NCBI GenBank assembly: GCA_018897875.1
Contig: JAHIKF010000205.1
Coordinates: forward strand, 1-8,128
Length of the DNA stretch: 8,128 bases
From: Pseudomonadota bacterium
GTDB taxonomy: Bacteria > Desulfobacterota > Desulfobaccia > Desulfobaccales > 0-14-0-80-60-11
Reading direction: 5' to 3'
Positions 6,985-8,128 of this stretch are shown piece by piece (position 1 is the stretch's first letter; every line of letters starts with the position of its first letter). Made by a program: the position numbers and the translations under genes. A model generated the notes under the pieces. It saw only the letters and a program-made list of their open reading frames with translations, was not told the DNA's origin and did no database searches.

Positions 6985-7025
6985 GACAGCTAACTCCTTT
7001 TATCTAGCGGGGGCTGGGGCGCAGT

Positions 7026-7532
7026 TCACTCGCCCAGCACCAGTTTCGTGATTTCAATAAACAGATCGCTGAGCCGGATCATCCCGGCCACTTTGCTGTT
7101 TTGGACCACCGGCATCATGCCCACGTTTTCCTGGATCATCAGGAAGACGGCCTTGGCAATGGGGTCGCTGCCCTGAATGGTGACCTGGATGGGACTCATG
7201 ACATCGCTCACCGGTTTTTGGGAGGCCTCCCGCATTCCAGGGCCGAACAGATCGCCCATTAACACGGAGAGGTTGGGGTCGCCTTTGACCAGCGCGGTCT
7301 CATGCATGAACCGGGGCTCCAATCCCCGGATGATATCCCGCAGGGTCAACATGCCCATGAGCTGGTACTTTTCATCAAAGACCAGGACCGCCCGGGGCTC
7401 AAAGGAGCCTTCAAATTTTATGGACGCCTCCCGCACAATGGCCATGGCCTGGCGGAGGGTGAACCAGTAGGGGATGTGGGGATAATCTTCCAGGGGAATC
7501 ATCAACTCCCTAACGCTTTTGGTGTCTGACAT
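7026..7532 (-). CDS. Tandem CBS-domain protein
   Basis: A 168-residue cytoplasmic protein made almost entirely of two CBS domains (about 8-73 and 105-165). The first contains RAVLVFDEKYQLMGMLTLRDIIRG, the second VSDVMSPIQVTIQGSDPIAKAVFLMIQENVGMMPVVQNSKVAGMIRLSDLF; the pattern of hydrophobic strand, polar turn and LRD/LSD helix start is characteristic. CBS pairs usually bind adenine nucleotides and gate or regulate a partner. There is no enzyme or membrane domain here, so it probably acts in trans. GGAGG lies 5 bases before the ATG. It is the first gene of the apparent transport operon, 41 bp ahead of the DASS permease, which makes regulation of one or both permeases the most likely role. That link is inferred from position only. 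Confidence 0.88.
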   Translation of the reverse strand: MSDTKSVRELMIPLEDYPHIPYWFTLRQAMAIVREASIKFEGSFEPRAVLVFDEKYQLMGMLTLRDIIRGLEPRFMHETALVKGDPNLSVLMGDLFGPGMREASQKPVSDVMSPIQVTIQGSDPIAKAVFLMIQENVGMMPVVQNSKVAGMIRLSDLFIEITKLVLGE

Positions 7533-7862
7533 GGAAACCTCCGATCAATTGGACTTTCACAAGGATTTTCCCAGAGATTCTTGCCAACCAGCCAGGCGCC
7601 GGATGGCGGCGTTGGGGAGCCGAACCGGTTCAGGCCCACGCCTGCCGCCTTGAATCTCTGCGTTGTCCATGCTTCCGGAGCAGTGGACATCGACAGTTAG
7701 AGAAATAGCACAGGGAAAATTAAATCGCGGTTAAGATATGGGGCGGGACCGTTAATTTTCTATTAAGGTCGCATTTTTCGGGGGCTGGCGGAGCTGGGAA
7801 GCAAAACCCGACGAGGGCAAGGGCGGCGGGAAACCAGGAAAGTTATCGTGCACGTCCAGGCG

Positions 7863-7885
7863 TAGGGGCGGGTTTAAACCCGCCC
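7863..7885. repeat. Perfect 20-base palindrome, GTAGGGGCGG family
   Basis: Bases 7866-7885 read GGGCGGGTTTAAACCCGCCC, a perfect palindrome, preceded by TAG. Outer bases match the family also seen at 152-177 and 3452-3477. It lies immediately before the inverted-repeat copy B. Confidence 0.75.
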
Positions 7886-7894
7886 TTAGAGCGA

Positions 7895-7925
7895 CTAGTG
7901 TCATGCTTCATAAATTGTATGGCAT
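7895..7925 (-). repeat. Inverted repeat copy B bracketing the transport operon
   Basis: Its reverse complement matches 3249-3279 at 27 of 31 positions (block CCATACAATTTATGAA and tip GACACTAG). It probably represents one end of another copy of the MITE-like element, since a CCCCCTTT/AAAGGGGG hairpin of the same type as in that element follows at 7961-7981. I do not see a matching second terminal repeat before the window ends, so this copy may be incomplete or rearranged. Confidence 0.75.
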
Positions 7926-7960
7926 TTTATTGCCCGGTCCCAACAAACGCGGTTTTAAAG

Positions 7961-7981
7961 TCCCCCTTTCTTAAAGGGGGA
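7961..7981. repeat. TCCCCCTTT/AAAGGGGGA hairpin
   Basis: A 9-bp stem (7961-7969 with 7973-7981) and loop CTT. It is closely related to the perfect hairpin at 3189-3215 and, like it, lies next to a copy of the CCATACAATTTATGAA repeat, supporting the idea that 7895-7981 derives from the same type of element. Confidence 0.7.
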
Positions 7982-8103
7982 TTTAGGCAGTAGTGTCCGG
8001 TTTGGTTTTTGCAAATGAGGCTGCTCGTCATACGCCGTCCAACAATTCAAAAATTCGCTAACGAACTTCCTGCTCCGAGAAGATTACTTCCCCCTCACCC
8101 TAA

Positions 8104-8128
8104 CCCTCTCCCCCATTGGGGGAGAGGG
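8104..8128. repeat. CCCTCTCCCCC/GGGGGAGAGGG hairpin at window end
   Basis: A perfect 11-bp stem (8104-8114 with 8118-8128) around loop ATT, preceded by CCCCTCACCCTAA. It looks like a dispersed intergenic palindrome of a third type. The window ends exactly at its last base, so its full extent is unknown. Confidence 0.7.

Larger units (their letters stand above)
7533..8128. other. Intergenic region upstream of the transport operon
   Basis: No convincing gene; a 62-residue minus-strand frame (7690-7502) overlaps the CBS start and has no recognisable features. The CBS leader and promoter must lie here. A weak sigma70-like pair on the minus strand is GGTTAA at 7729-7734 (reads TTAACC) and ATAGCA at 7705-7710 (reads TGCTAT), spacing 18 bases; neither matches consensus well. 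From 7861 to the window end the region is a string of repeats: a GTAGGGGCGG palindrome, an inverted copy of the MITE end, a CCCCCTTT hairpin, a TAGTGTCCGG segment that may be another element end, and a strong hairpin at 8104-8128. Confidence 0.7.

Noticed and set aside
5668..6993. Long plus-strand open frame (441 residues) opposite the DASS permease
   Set aside because: It is antisense to a gene with clear family motifs, and its translation is a low-complexity mix rich in His, Asp, Gly and Gln with no fold-like pattern, as expected for the shadow of a GC-rich membrane protein gene.
7502..7690. 62-residue minus-strand frame overlapping the CBS gene start
   Set aside because: No recognisable features, no clear ribosome site, and it overlaps the well-supported start region of the CBS gene.
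1..8128. CRISPR array
   Set aside because: Repeats are palindromes of variable sequence at irregular spacing, without regular unique spacers or cas genes.

Overview
The window is a GC-rich bacterial stretch in which every convincing gene lies on the minus strand. Reading in the direction of transcription (high to low coordinate), the order is: a small tandem-CBS protein (7532-7026), a DASS/SLC13-type anion permease (6984-5452), a second, differently built IT-superfamily permease carrying a secreted N-terminal beta-sandwich-like domain (5354-3618), a roughly 600-bp repeat-rich intergenic region, a short KdpD-like sensor histidine kinase (3014-969) and a KdpE-like response regulator (994-305). 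The gene content and the families of intergenic palindromes look like a Desulfobacterota/deltaproteobacterial-type genome. That placement is inference from style; no phylogenetic marker is present.

The three upstream genes are separated by only 41 and 97 bp, each has a plausible ribosome binding site, and they probably form one transport operon. The CBS protein is a candidate cytoplasmic nucleotide-responsive regulator of the transporters. The kinase and regulator genes overlap by 26 bp and form a two-component pair. The kinase lacks the N-terminal KdpD sensor domain and no kdpFABC potassium pump is present, so the pair may control something other than the classic Kdp pump, the adjacent transporters being an obvious candidate. 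No transporter substrate can be read from the sequence; sulfate, dicarboxylate or another anion are all open.

The three intergenic regions (1-304, 3015-3617, 7533-8128) are full of short palindromes of two families: GTAGGGGCGG-type hairpins and CCCCCTTT/AAAGGGGG-type hairpins. The middle region also holds an approximately 200-bp MITE-like element (3080-3279) with imperfect terminal inverted repeats. One of its ends recurs in inverted orientation at 7895-7925, so related sequences bracket the three-gene transport operon. A 26-bp copy of the second permease's 3' end sits exactly 100 bp beyond the real one.

The most interesting points are the transporter/short-KdpDE association, the altered sodium/substrate motifs in the DASS permease, the secreted domain fused to the second permease, and the repeat architecture around the operon. 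None is proof of a new system. The functional link between the transporters and the two-component pair is a hypothesis from gene order.
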